Shown one piece after another: positions 51,605 through 60,735 of a DNA stretch of 64,000 nt. The DNA is from Rhodospirillales bacterium (lineage in GTDB: Bacteria > Pseudomonadota > Alphaproteobacteria > SP197). The notes beneath the pieces are model-generated. The model was given only the letters and a program-made list of their open reading frames with translations. It was not told the DNA's origin and did no database searches. Location of the stretch: assembly GCA_014323865.1 (NCBI GenBank), contig JACONG010000016.1, positions 794,523 through 858,522 of the forward strand, given 5' to 3'. The translations under genes and the position numbers were made by a program. The stretch's first letter is position 1, and every line of letters begins with the position of its first letter.

Positions 51605-53026
51605 ATGGCCGACGAGCGGTTCGATGTCTGCGTCATAGGTGCCGGTTCCGGCGGATTGTCGGTGGCCTACGCCGCCAGCCACATGGGCGCCAGGGTGGCG
51701 CTGATCGAAGGCCACAAGATGGGTGGCGACTGCCTCAACTTCGGCTGCGTGCCCTCGAAGGCTCTGCTGGCCGCCGGCCATGCAGCGCACAACATGCGGC
51801 ACGCCGGACAGTTCGGCGTGAAGTCCGTCGAGCCGGAGATCGACTTCGCAGCGGTCAACGCGCACATCCGCGATGTCATCGCGACCATCGAACCTAACGA
51901 TTCGGTTGAACGCTACAGCGGTTTCGGTGTCGATGTGGTCTCGGCGCGCGGGCGCTTCACGGGGCGCGATACCGTCGAGGCGGGCGGACGTACGATCCGG
52001 GCACGGCGATTCGTCGTGGCGACCGGCAGCCGGGCGGCGGTTCCGCCGGTGCCCGGACTCGACACGGTGCCGTTCTTCACCAACGAGACGATCTTCGAGA
52101 ACACCGAGAAGCCCGAGCACCTGTTGGTGATCGGTGGCGGTCCGATCGGCTCCGAGATGGCCCAGGCCCATCGCCAGCTCGGCTGCCGGGTCACGATCCT
52201 CGACAGGGGTACGATCCTGCCCAAGGACGATCAGGAACTGGTTGCCGTCGTGAAACAGAGCCTGGTCGACGACGGCGTCGAGCTTCTGGAGAAGGTGGCG
52301 CTCGAGGGCATCGCGGGTGAGGCCGGACGGATCGTGATCACCTACGAGAGCGACGGTGCAAGGTGCGAGGTGGAAGGCAGCCATCTTCTGATCGCTGCCG
52401 GACGAATCCCCAATGTCGACGACATGGGGTTTGACAAGGCCGGTGTCGACTTCGACCGCCGTGGCATCAAGGTCGATGACCGCCTGCGTTCGTCCAACGC
52501 CAGGATCTACGCCATCGGCGACTGTGCCGGCGGCTTCCAGTTCACCCATCTCGCGAACTATCACGCCGGCATCGTGATCCGGAACCTGCTGCTGCGTGTG
52601 CCCTCGAAGGTCAACCTGAAGGCTCTGCCCTGGGTGACCTACACCGATCCCGAGATGGGCCATGTCGGCTTGACCGAGGAGCAGGCCCGCAAGGAGCATG
52701 GCGACGTTACGGTCCTGCGTCACCCCTATCACGACAACGACAGGGCGATTGCCGAGCGCCGGACAGAGGGCCTGGTCAAGGTCGTGACGACCAGGAAGGG
52801 CAAGGTGCTGGGCGCCTCGATTGTCGGTGCCAACGCGGGCGAGTTGCTCCAGCCCTGGATTCTCGCGATCTCGCAGGGCATGAAGATCGGTGCAATGACC
52901 TCGATCATCGTGCCCTATCCGACCATGGGCGAGATCAACAAGCGTGCCGCGGGCTCCTACTACGTGCCCAAGGTGTTCGGCGACGGCATGAAGCGAGTTG
53001 TCCGGATGCTGGCCAGGTTCGGCTAG
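51605..53026 (+). CDS. Mercuric-reductase-like pyridine nucleotide-disulfide oxidoreductase
   Basis: A 473-residue flavoprotein. FAD site DVCVIGAGSGGLSVAYAAS, redox-active disulfide GGDCLNFGCVPSKAL, NAD(P) site LLVIGGGPIGSEMAQAHRQL and FAD-contact RIYAIGDCAGG are clear. In the dimerisation domain VPYPTMGEINK replaces the His-Glu pair of lipoamide dehydrogenase, so it is not Lpd. It lacks the N-terminal metal-binding domain and C-terminal Cys pair of MerA. Its substrate is unknown. It lies between the TVP38 gene and a histidine kinase. Confidence 0.87.
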   Translation: MADERFDVCVIGAGSGGLSVAYAASHMGARVALIEGHKMGGDCLNFGCVPSKALLAAGHAAHNMRHAGQFGVKSVEPEIDFAAVNAHIRDVIATIEPNDSVERYSGFGVDVVSARGRFTGRDTVEAGGRTIRARRFVVATGSRAAVPPVPGLDTVPFFTNETIFENTEKPEHLLVIGGGPIGSEMAQAHRQLGCRVTILDRGTILPKDDQELVAVVKQSLVDDGVELLEKVALEGIAGEAGRIVITYESDGARCEVEGSHLLIAAGRIPNVDDMGFDKAGVDFDRRGIKVDDRLRSSNARIYAIGDCAGGFQFTHLANYHAGIVIRNLLLRVPSKVNLKALPWVTYTDPEMGHVGLTEEQARKEHGDVTVLRHPYHDNDRAIAERRTEGLVKVVTTRKGKVLGASIVGANAGELLQPWILAISQGMKIGAMTSIIVPYPTMGEINKRAAGSYYVPKVFGDGMKRVVRMLARFG

Positions 53027-53079
53027 TCGGCCACCGAAGGCGATGGGCGCGCGGGGCCGTTGCCCGTATAGTTTCGGGC

Positions 53080-54474
53080 ATGGCAGGTGCAACCATCGAG
53101 ATGCCGTATTTCTGGCGCGGTCTTTCGGCGCGCCTTGTCGTGCTGACCATCGTGTTCGTGATGATCGCCGAGGTGCTTATCTTCGTGCCGTCGGTCTCAC
53201 GCTTCCGGGTCGACTACCTGCAAGAGAAGATTGATGCCGCCTATCAGGCCACGCTGACGGTGCGTGCGGCACCCGGTGGTCAGGTCTCGCCGGAACTCGA
53301 GGACAAATTGCTGAGTTATGTCGGCGTGAGCTCCATCGCACTGAAAATGGAGGAGGCGTCCTATCTCATGCTCGGTCGCCCGGAGCAGGTCGGCGCGAGC
53401 TACGATCTTGCCCAGCGCAGCATTCCCCGTCTCATTGTCGATACCTTCACGATGCTGCTGGGGCGCGACGAGGCGATCATTCTGGTCACCGGAAAGCCGC
53501 GCGGCACCGATAGCGACGCGCTTGTTGAACTCGTCGTTCCCGCCGATCCGCTCAAGACCGCGATGATCGACTTCGGCTGGCGCATTCTGGGCCTCTCGAT
53601 CGTGATTTCGGTGATCACGGCCGGCCTCGTTTTCTTCGCCCTGCAGCGCATCATGGTCCGGCCCGTGCAGCGGATGACCGAGAATCTGATCGCGTTTCGG
53701 GAGGCGCCCGAGGACATGTCCCGCTCGATCAAGGTCAGCAACCGGAGCGACGAGATCGGTATTGCCCAGCGTGAGCTGGCGGAGATGGAACGCGGCCTGC
53801 GGCAGGCGTTGCAGCAGCGCACCCGGCTCGCAGCGGTCGGTTCGGCGGTGAGCAAGATCAGCCACGACCTGCGCAACATCCTGACGACCGCTGCGCTGGT
53901 GTCCGATCGGCTGAGCATGTCGGGCGATCCCGAGGTGCAGCGCCAGGTGCCGGTGGTGCTGGCCTCGATCGATCGTGCCGTGAAGCTCTGCCAGGACACT
54001 TTGCGCTATGCCCGGGCCGACGAGCCGGACCTTCATTTAGGCCGCTTCGAATTCTCTCCGCTGGTCGATGACGTCGCCAATGCGTTGACCGGCAGCGGCA
54101 TGGGCGCGGTCGTGTGGGACAACCGCGTCAGCCCATCGGTCGTGGTCAACGCCGATCGCGACCAGATGTTTCGTGTGCTGCTGAATCTGACACGCAACGC
54201 CGCCGAGGCCATGGGCGACGAGGGTGGCGCGATCACGGTTGCGGTGGAGCGCGGCGACGGCGTCACCAATATCGACATCGCCGACTCCGGGCCCGGTATT
54301 CCCGAGCGGGTACAGAACCAGCTGTTCGAGGCCTTCGCCGAGGGTTCTCGCGGCACCGGGCTGGGTCTGGCCATAGCGCGCGAACTGACCCGGGCCCATG
54401 GCGGCGATCTGGAACTGGCGACGACCGGTCCCGAGGGGACGCGCTTCCGGCTCAGCCTTCCCGATCGAGGCTGA
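53080..54474 (+). CDS. Sensor histidine kinase
   Basis: A 464-residue membrane kinase. A helix at residues 16-40 (LVVLTIVFVMIAEVLIFVPS) and a second at about 165-190 enclose a periplasmic sensor domain of about 125 residues; a HAMP-like region follows. The H-box is KISHDLRNILTTAAL (His about 265), the N-box LLNLTRNAAEAM, and G-boxes DSGPGIPERVQ and GTGLGLAIARE. No response regulator is adjacent, so its partner is elsewhere. Its end overlaps the convergent methyltransferase gene by 23 bases. Confidence 0.9.
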   Translation: MAGATIEMPYFWRGLSARLVVLTIVFVMIAEVLIFVPSVSRFRVDYLQEKIDAAYQATLTVRAAPGGQVSPELEDKLLSYVGVSSIALKMEEASYLMLGRPEQVGASYDLAQRSIPRLIVDTFTMLLGRDEAIILVTGKPRGTDSDALVELVVPADPLKTAMIDFGWRILGLSIVISVITAGLVFFALQRIMVRPVQRMTENLIAFREAPEDMSRSIKVSNRSDEIGIAQRELAEMERGLRQALQQRTRLAAVGSAVSKISHDLRNILTTAALVSDRLSMSGDPEVQRQVPVVLASIDRAVKLCQDTLRYARADEPDLHLGRFEFSPLVDDVANALTGSGMGAVVWDNRVSPSVVVNADRDQMFRVLLNLTRNAAEAMGDEGGAITVAVERGDGVTNIDIADSGPGIPERVQNQLFEAFAEGSRGTGLGLAIARELTRAHGGDLELATTGPEGTRFRLSLPDRG

Positions 54475-55651
54475 GGGCCGCGAACTTCAGATAGGCCGAT
54501 TGCGGCAGGCTGGGATGAATCGGGTGATCGGGCCCTGCACCCGTAACCCGGAGCATCGCGCCGCTGCGTTCGGAATCCTGCAGACCGCGGTGCACCTGAA
54601 ACAGGAAGCTCTGGGTGTCGACGTGGTGGGAGCAACTCGCCATCGCCAGAATACCGCTGGGTGCAACGAGGCGCGCGGCCAGCCGGGTGAGTTTGCGATA
54701 GCCTTTCTGGCCAGCGCCCAGGTCCTTCTTCGTGCGGACGAAGGCCGGAGGATCGCAAATCACGATATCGAACTGTTTGCCCCGGTCGCGCAAGAGGCCG
54801 AGCTCCGCAAAGGCATCGGCCGCTTCAAAGTCGCACCGCCCGGCAACGCCGTTGGCCTCGGCCGCCGCGCGCGCCAGTTCGAGGCCTGACTCCGACCGAT
54901 CCACCATCGTTGCGCGACTCGCGCCGGCTGCGGCACAGGCAATGCCGAAGCCGCCAGTGTGGCTGTAGACATCGAGCACCGTTGCGCCTTTGGCGAGCCG
55001 GGCCATGAACGCCCGGTTGTCGCGCTGGTCGAAGAACCAGCCGGTCTTCTGGCCGCTCACCGGTGCGGCGTTATAGGCAAGGCCGTTCTCAAGAACGCTC
55101 ACGATGGCGTCCGGCTCCGGCCCGACGACACGGAACGACTCGTCCAGACCCTCGAGCTTGCGCACCGGGCTGTCACCACGCAGCACGACGCTGGTCACGC
55201 CGATCTCCGCCATCAGCGCCTGGGCGAGGTCGTCCGCCAGCCGATCCATCCCGGCGCTGTTGATCTGGCAGACCGCGATGTCGCCATAACGGTCGATTGC
55301 GCAGCCGGGCAGGCCGTCGGCCTCGGCGTGGACGAGACGGTAGTGCGGCACGTCGAACAGGCGGTCGCGCAGGGCAGCGGCCGCGACCAGACGCCGTTCC
55401 AGCTCCTTTCGATCGAGCATGACCCCCGCGTCGCGGGAAACCAGGCGCGCGGCGATGAGCGAATGAGGGTTGAAGAAGGCGGTTCCGAAACCTGTGCCGT
55501 TGGCACCGGCAATCCGCACCTGTCTACCCGGTTCCAGCGCCCTGGCGGTCGCATCCATGGCGATCTCGTTGGAAAAGATCCAGGGGTGCCCCTGAACGGC
55601 ACGCTTGTGGGCACCGGGCTTCAGCCGTACCTCGGGTAGACCTTGGGACAC
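54452..55651 (-). CDS. rlmI: Class I 23S rRNA methyltransferase, RlmI type
   Basis: A 399-residue AdoMet enzyme. A PUA domain opens it (VRLKPGAHKRAVQGHPWIFS), then an EEHEE domain and a Rossmann domain with VLDVYSHTGGFGIACAAAG and the catalytic CDPPAF near residue 310. RlmI methylates C5 of cytosine 1962 in 23S rRNA; some paralogues have other positions, so the specificity is family-based. It follows the gamma-glutamyltransferase region convergently with the kinase. Confidence 0.85.
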   Translation of the reverse strand: MSQGLPEVRLKPGAHKRAVQGHPWIFSNEIAMDATARALEPGRQVRIAGANGTGFGTAFFNPHSLIAARLVSRDAGVMLDRKELERRLVAAAALRDRLFDVPHYRLVHAEADGLPGCAIDRYGDIAVCQINSAGMDRLADDLAQALMAEIGVTSVVLRGDSPVRKLEGLDESFRVVGPEPDAIVSVLENGLAYNAAPVSGQKTGWFFDQRDNRAFMARLAKGATVLDVYSHTGGFGIACAAAGASRATMVDRSESGLELARAAAEANGVAGRCDFEAADAFAELGLLRDRGKQFDIVICDPPAFVRTKKDLGAGQKGYRKLTRLAARLVAPSGILAMASCSHHVDTQSFLFQVHRGLQDSERSGAMLRVTGAGPDHPIHPSLPQSAYLKFAALSLDREG

Positions 55652-55665
55652 TGACGTACTCCGGG

Positions 55666-57360
55666 CTATTCGCCAAGCGCGGTTCCCTCGCGCCTCGGAT
55701 CGGTGCCGCCATAGATGATTCCGTCTTCGATGTAAAAGCCGGCAAGGCCTGTCGTCATCGACCGGGTCGTGACCTTGTGCCCGAGCTCTTCCAGAGCGTC
55801 GACATGCGCCGTCAGCCCGGTGCCGTCCTCAAGCTCGGTTGCGGTGTTGCGATTGACGTGATGGGGCAGTTCGAGCGCGGCCTGAATGTCGAGCTGCCAG
55901 TCGAGTACCGCGATCAGGGTCTTGGTGACGTAGCAGATGATGCGTGAGCCACCGACGGTGCCGACCGCCATGACGAGGTTGCCCTCGGTATCGAACACGA
56001 GCGAGGGTGCCATCGACGAACGCGGACGTTTGTTGGGTTCGACGCGGTTGGCGATCGGCACCCCGTCGCGCTCGGCTTCAAACGAGAAATCGGTCAGTTC
56101 GTTGTTGAGCATGAATCCGCCCGCCACCAGCCGGCTACCGAAGCCGCGTTCGATGCTGGTGGTCATCGACACGGCGTTGCCCTCGCGGTCGACGATGCTG
56201 ATGTGGCTTGTGGAATAGCCGTGATGGCCGTCGTCCAGCGCGAGCGCGGCGTGGTCCCAGCCGTCGATCGCTCCGGCCTCCGCCGTGCCCATCGACGCCT
56301 CCGGGTCGATCAGCGAGGCGCGCTCGGCAAGGTAGTCCTCGTCCAGCAAGGCCTCGACCGGAATGGCGACGAAGTCGCTGTCGGCGAGATAGAGATTGCG
56401 GTCGGCATAGGCTAGGCGCTGGGCCTCCGAGATGAGGTGCACGGCCTCGACGGAGCCCGGCTTGACCGCCGCCATGTCGAACCCCTCGAGCAGAAGCAGA
56501 ATCTGCGCAACCGTCACACCGCCACTGGAAGGCGGCCCCATGCCGCAGACCGTCCAGACGCGATACTCGACACAGATGGCCGGGCGCTCAATGGCCTCAT
56601 AGGCGGCGATATCATCGACCGTCATCGCGGCCGTGTTGACCTCGGTCGTTGTCACGGCATCGACGATCGCCTGGGCGAGCGGACCCTCGTAGAAGGCGTC
56701 CGCGCCGCTCTGGGCGATCATGCGGAAGCTCAGGCCAAGAGCAGGATTGGTCAGCACGGTGCCGACGGCTTTGCGTTCGCCTGATTCGGTGAAGTAGAGA
56801 TCGTAGAACACGGGAAACCGCTCCGGGCCCTCGACCCGGCTGAGGACCTCATGCAGCCGCGGGGAGATCTCGAAGCCGCCCTCGGCCAGGGCGGTCGGTT
56901 CGGCGAACAGCTGATCCCATGGCAGATTGCCGTGCTTCCCGTGGGCCAGCTCCATCATCCGCACGACGCCGGGAACACCGACCGGCAGGCCGCCTTCGGC
57001 CGCTTCGGTCCAACCCATCAGCGTGCCGTCGCCATGGCGGAAGAGATCGCCGGTCGCGGCCGCGGGGGCAGTTTCGCGGCCGTCGTAGGAGGTCACGGTG
57101 CCGGTCGCCGCGTCGTAGTACAGCATGAAAGCGCCGCCGCCGATGCCGGACGACTGGGGTTCCGTCAGTGTCAGCACGAGCTGAGCCGCAATTGCCGCAT
57201 CGACCGCACTGCCACCTGCCAGGATGACGTTGCGCGCCGCCATGGTCGCATGCGGGTTGGCGGTCGAGACCATGAAGTCCTCGGACACGACCGGTTCGCC
57301 GGCTGTGGCCGGTCCCGAGAGCAGAAGGGTCGCGACAGCGGGCAAGAGAAGGCAGCGCAT
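55666..57360 (-). CDS. ggt: Gamma-glutamyltransferase
   Basis: A 564-residue Ntn-hydrolase precursor. A signal peptide (CLLLPAVATLLLSGPATAG) directs it to the periplasm. The small-subunit start is at the catalytic threonine in HGYSTSHISIVD near residue 375. GSSEIGGGAFM-like (QSSGIGGGAFMLYY), CGMGPPSSGGVTVAQIL and NNELTDFSF are family motifs, with GTVGGSRI near the end. It cleaves gamma-glutamyl bonds such as those of glutathione. ATG at 57360 is used (GGAG nine bases upstream). It diverges from the P1-type peptidase gene over 81 bases. Confidence 0.92.
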   Translation of the reverse strand: MRCLLLPAVATLLLSGPATAGEPVVSEDFMVSTANPHATMAARNVILAGGSAVDAAIAAQLVLTLTEPQSSGIGGGAFMLYYDAATGTVTSYDGRETAPAAATGDLFRHGDGTLMGWTEAAEGGLPVGVPGVVRMMELAHGKHGNLPWDQLFAEPTALAEGGFEISPRLHEVLSRVEGPERFPVFYDLYFTESGERKAVGTVLTNPALGLSFRMIAQSGADAFYEGPLAQAIVDAVTTTEVNTAAMTVDDIAAYEAIERPAICVEYRVWTVCGMGPPSSGGVTVAQILLLLEGFDMAAVKPGSVEAVHLISEAQRLAYADRNLYLADSDFVAIPVEALLDEDYLAERASLIDPEASMGTAEAGAIDGWDHAALALDDGHHGYSTSHISIVDREGNAVSMTTSIERGFGSRLVAGGFMLNNELTDFSFEAERDGVPIANRVEPNKRPRSSMAPSLVFDTEGNLVMAVGTVGGSRIICYVTKTLIAVLDWQLDIQAALELPHHVNRNTATELEDGTGLTAHVDALEELGHKVTTRSMTTGLAGFYIEDGIIYGGTDPRREGTALGE

Positions 57361-57441
57361 GGTCTGGTTCTCCGAGACGGTCGCGCTATTGTTCATTGCG
57401 GCGTCAGAGGCCGCAACCCGCATGCAACAAAGGAACGGCCA

Positions 57442-58440
57442 ATGGCTGTCGCACCCGGCCCGAGGAACCTGATCACGGACGTCGATGGCATTCTGGTCGG
57501 CCAGGCCGAGGACCGATCCGCGCGAACCGGAACCACCGTGGTCCTCCCCGAGCGGCGCTGTGTCGCCGGTGCGGATGTGCGTGGCGGTGCACCGGGAACA
57601 CGCGATGTCGAGGCGCTCGACCCGACCTGTCTGGTGGATGCGGTTGACGCCATCGTGCTGTCGGGCGGCTCGGCCTTCGGTCTGGACGCGGCGAGCGGCG
57701 TGATGGCCTGGCTGGTCGATCAGGAGCGCGGCTTCGCAGCTGGCGGTCATATCGTTCCCATCGTGCCGGCGGCCATCCTGTACGATCTCGCCAACGGCGG
57801 CGACAAGAGCTGGCGCGATACGCCGCCCTATCGTGAACTCGGCCGTTCTGCGGCACAGTCCGCTGGTTCGGACGTGGCACTGGGCAACGCCGGAGCCGGT
57901 ATCGGTGCAACCGCCGGCGCTCTGAAGGGTGGGCTCGGAAGCGCTTCGGCAATAACCGACGACGGCTTGCAGGTTGGTGCGCTGGTTGCCGTGAACGCGG
58001 CCGGCTCTGCGATCATTCCCGGAACCCGCACGCTCTGGGCATCGCTCTTCGAGCAGCAACAGGAAATGGGGTCACCACCGCGCGATCTGCAGGCCGGCGA
58101 TATGGAACTTGATGCGTCGGTGAAGGGGTTCCCTGCCGAGAACACGACAATCGGCGTGGTTACGACGAACGCTGCCCTGGATCGCGCCCAGGCGCGACGG
58201 GTCGCAATCATGGCGCACGATGGACTGGCTCGCGCGATCCGACCGATTCATACGCCGTTCGACGGCGATACCGTCTTCTGCCTCGCTACGGGGACTCTGG
58301 AGAACCCGGTCGAGCCTGCGATTCTGGGTGGAATCGGTGCCTTGGCAGCCGACTGCATGACCCGTGCGGTCGGCAGGGCGATGGTCGCCGCAGAGAGCAT
58401 CGGCGAACTGGTTGCCTACAAGGATTGGTTGGTTTGCTGA
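57442..58440 (+). CDS. P1 family peptidase (DmpA/BapA type)
   Basis: A 332-residue self-processing N-terminal nucleophile aminopeptidase that releases N-terminal D-amino or beta-amino acids from peptides. Family motifs are NLITDVDGILVGQAED, LSGGSAFGLDAASGVMAWL, GNAGAGIGATAGALKGGLG and TIGVVTTNAALD, where autoproteolysis normally creates the active nucleophile. AAAGGA precedes ATG at 57442. No signal peptide is present. Confidence 0.9.
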   Translation: MAVAPGPRNLITDVDGILVGQAEDRSARTGTTVVLPERRCVAGADVRGGAPGTRDVEALDPTCLVDAVDAIVLSGGSAFGLDAASGVMAWLVDQERGFAAGGHIVPIVPAAILYDLANGGDKSWRDTPPYRELGRSAAQSAGSDVALGNAGAGIGATAGALKGGLGSASAITDDGLQVGALVAVNAAGSAIIPGTRTLWASLFEQQQEMGSPPRDLQAGDMELDASVKGFPAENTTIGVVTTNAALDRAQARRVAIMAHDGLARAIRPIHTPFDGDTVFCLATGTLENPVEPAILGGIGALAADCMTRAVGRAMVAAESIGELVAYKDWLVC

Positions 58441-58474
58441 CCTGGCCTGGCCTTTTTTGAGGAAGGAGATCGAT

Positions 58475-58680
58475 ATGGCCACAGCCGTGATCACAGGCAC
58501 CAACCGGGGCATCACGGTCCTCGCGTTCCATCCGGGACGGGTGCAGACCGATATGGGGGGCCGTACGCGATGGTGACGGTGACCGACAGCGTGGCCGCCA
58601 TGCGGGCCACGATTCCTGCCAGCGGACCCGATCGGAGCGGCCGGTTCTTCAACCACGATCGTCGCGAACTGCCTTGGTAG
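58475..58680 (+). pseudogene. Short-chain dehydrogenase with large internal deletion
   Basis: It starts with a good ribosome binding site (AAGGAG) and MATAVITGTNRGI, the first strand and turn of an SDR. It jumps directly to TVLAFHPGRVQTDMGG near the C-terminal part and, after a small frameshift, ends with VTDSVAAMRATIPAS and GRFFNHDRRELPW. Roughly two thirds of a normal 230-residue C-factor-type SDR is missing. Confidence 0.8.
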
Positions 58681-58683
58681 CGG

Positions 58684-59103
58684 TCAGGCGCTAAGGTCGG
58701 GTGTCGGGTAGAGGGTGCAGCCGTTGATCCGCCAGGAGCCGTCGTCCTGCTGCTCCATCGTGTAGACCGCAAGGACTGCTTCGCCGTTCTGGCCGGTCAC
58801 ATAGACCTGCTGGTAGGGAATGCCGTCGACCAGGTGCACCTGGCCGAACTTGGCGGCCGCCGAACGATAGACCGGCAGATAGGCCTGCCGCACCATCGTC
58901 ATAAAGACATCAACGCTCCGGAACTTGTCCTGAATCGAGGGTGAGGCGTGGCTGAAGGCGCGATTGCCGTCGTCGCGATTGAAGGCATCGAGCTGGTCGA
59001 GGATGACCGCCTTGATCGCGGCAGAGTCTCCGTCGGACACGTCGCCTTGGGCGAGCGCCGCGGACGAGATTGCGAGAACAAGAGCGAAAAGAATATGACG
59101 CAT
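58684..59103 (-). CDS. DUF4864 domain protein, exported
   Basis: A 139-residue protein with a signal peptide (RHILFALVLAISSAALA, cut after ALAQ). The mature part shows the DUF4864 pattern: ILDQLDAFNRDDGNRAFSHA, SVDVFMTMVRQAYLPVYR and DGSWRINGCTLYPTP. Such proteins are periplasmic and of unknown function. It is transcribed alone and converges with the SDR relic. Confidence 0.82.
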   Translation of the reverse strand: MRHILFALVLAISSAALAQGDVSDGDSAAIKAVILDQLDAFNRDDGNRAFSHASPSIQDKFRSVDVFMTMVRQAYLPVYRSAAAKFGQVHLVDGIPYQQVYVTGQNGEAVLAVYTMEQQDDGSWRINGCTLYPTPDLSA

Positions 59104-59334
59104 GAGTGCATCCCAAGCCTCTGGTAAGTCCAGCCTGACAACCTGATACGTCGGAAGCGGCGTGACCGATCAGCGGACGAAGATGCAGACCTCGTTGACC
59201 GCGGTGCGGTTGTTCACATCCCGCAGCTCATGGAGCTGGCCATGGTCTTCCTCGACCGCGCCCGTGAGGCGAAGCGTGGCGTCGATGGCATCCGATATGC
59301 AGGCCGATGTCGCTGCATTCGACGCGCTCGTGGC

Positions 59335-59532
59335 TTAGTAGCGCTGGGCGTTCTGCTCGGTGCGTGCGCGCTGGTTGGCGTAGGCCGCTTCGTTCTGCTG
59401 CACCGCCCGCTGGAGGACCTGCGCCTCACCAGCGACATCGCGCACCGTCTCGCTGACCGCGGTGCCGGTGTTGCCATAGGACTGGGCATTGATCGTCGGC
59501 AGGCTGAGGCTGTCGTTGAGCGACGACACCAT
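59335..59532 (-). CDS. Small hypothetical protein
   Basis: A 65-residue frame, VSSLNDSLSLPTINAQSYGN, then an amphipathic helix ending in NQRARTEQNAQRY. Length and polarity resemble small motility-associated proteins with an N-terminal SS-L-N-SLS start, but the match is weak. No strong ribosome binding site. The flanking 231 and 295 bases hold no other gene. Confidence 0.4.
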   Translation of the reverse strand: MVSSLNDSLSLPTINAQSYGNTGTAVSETVRDVAGEAQVLQRAVQQNEAAYANQRARTEQNAQRY

Positions 59533-59749
59533 GACGGAGGCGACCTCGACTTGGGCGGCTGAACTCTCGCTTGCGGCGGCTCCGCCGGAAAGCGGCGGCT
59601 ACAGAATATCGTCCACGGTCTCGCAGCCCGCGAGAAGCCCCCCCAACTGGTAAGGAAGCCCCCTTGCCAGCGGCGAGGATAGATAGTACGCGACGGCCCT
59701 CACTGTCACAAGGTCGAAATCTGGACGATTCGCAGGCGGGTTCAGGGTC

Positions 59750-59778
59750 TTGCGGTCCCTTGCCCTATCGACTAGGTT
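59750..59778 (+). promoter_or_regulatory. Promoter ahead of tRNA-Arg
   Basis: TTGCGG (59750-59755) and TAGGTT (59773-59778) are 17 bases apart, with the tRNA 49 bases further on. Confidence 0.45.
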
Positions 59779-59827
59779 CCGCGCCTCACATCGGACAGCC
59801 CCTTTCGGGGTTCTCCGATGGCAGTGC

Positions 59828-59904
59828 GCACCCCTAGCTCAACTGGATAGAGCACCTGACTACGGATCAGGAGGTTGGGGGTTCGAATCCTCCGGGGTGC
59901 GCCA
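59828..59904 (+). tRNA. tRNA-Arg(ACG)
   Basis: Acceptor pair GCACCCC and GGGGTGC, D arm TAGCTCAACTGGATAGAGCA, anticodon loop CTACGGA with ACG (inosine-modified, reading CGN), T arm GGGTTCGAATCC, and encoded CCA. Confidence 0.96.
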
Positions 59905-60100
59905 CGTTCTCCTACTTCATTACTCGTCCGATCGCCTGGAGCGCAAAGCGTGCATGACCGCTCACCACGGTGGCGTCGCCGCGGCGGCATGCCAGATCAG
60001 CGCTGACGGCCGCCGATCCCGCCGCAAGCGAACGTTACCGTGCCACCACTATGGCGGGGTTGGAGGATCTGCAACGGGCCTGGGGTGGTCGGCCCCGGGA

Positions 60101-60631
60101 TCAGTCGTCGACGGCAATGTACTCGAAGCTCATCTGCATCTCGCCGGCCGTGTTGGCCACGGTGGCCAGGCAGCTTTCGACCCGCCGTTCCGGGATGTAC
60201 AGCGAGAAACGGGTGACATAACGATCGTGCCCCTTCTCGGGAACACGTTCGCAGTTCATCCGAACAATGTTCGCTCCGTGCTGACCGAAAACTTCGGCAA
60301 GTCGGGCGATCACGCCCGGACGGTCGCGCCCGTCGAGCTCGATGCGATGCGTGATATGAGCGCTCTCGTCGTGGATCGGCGCCATCTCGAACGGCGTCAC
60401 CGAGACCTGGGCGTCATCCATGACCAGGAGCTTCTCGATTTCGTCACTCACGCGATCGAGCGAGAGATCGTCGGGCACCTCCGCCAGACAGGTCAGCTCG
60501 GCGGCTTCGCCCAGCACGGCGAAGGTCGTGTCGCCCAGGTTGATGTTGAGATCGAACAGAAGCCCTGCGACATCGGCCACAAGGCCAGTGTGATCCTGAC
60601 AGATCACTGAAACGAGCGCGTTGGATGTCAT
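60101..60631 (-). CDS. GcvR-like double ACT-domain protein
   Basis: A 176-residue protein with two ACT domains: ALVSVICQDHTGLVADVAGL at the start and IELDGRDRPGVIARLAEVFG near residue 97. The pattern matches glycine cleavage repressor GcvR-type regulators, which act by binding other proteins rather than DNA. The ATG at 60631 lies 105 bases after the AmpG-like gene on the same strand. In a methylglycine-degrading organism, control of glycine cleavage is plausible. Confidence 0.82.
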   Translation of the reverse strand: MTSNALVSVICQDHTGLVADVAGLLFDLNINLGDTTFAVLGEAAELTCLAEVPDDLSLDRVSDEIEKLLVMDDAQVSVTPFEMAPIHDESAHITHRIELDGRDRPGVIARLAEVFGQHGANIVRMNCERVPEKGHDRYVTRFSLYIPERRVESCLATVANTAGEMQMSFEYIAVDD

Positions 60632-60735
60632 GGTCCTGGTTCCCCCTGCTGCGGCGCCTGCCAGGGACGCCGTCGCAATTGTCTGGTTCCGCCAAGCTCT
60701 CCGGCTCCTGGGCGGATATTTTAGGTGGCGGGTGC

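Noticed and set aside
51605-53026. Dihydrolipoamide dehydrogenase
   Set aside because: The C-terminal His-Glu catalytic pair is replaced by a YPT...E form and no 2-oxoacid dehydrogenase genes are near.
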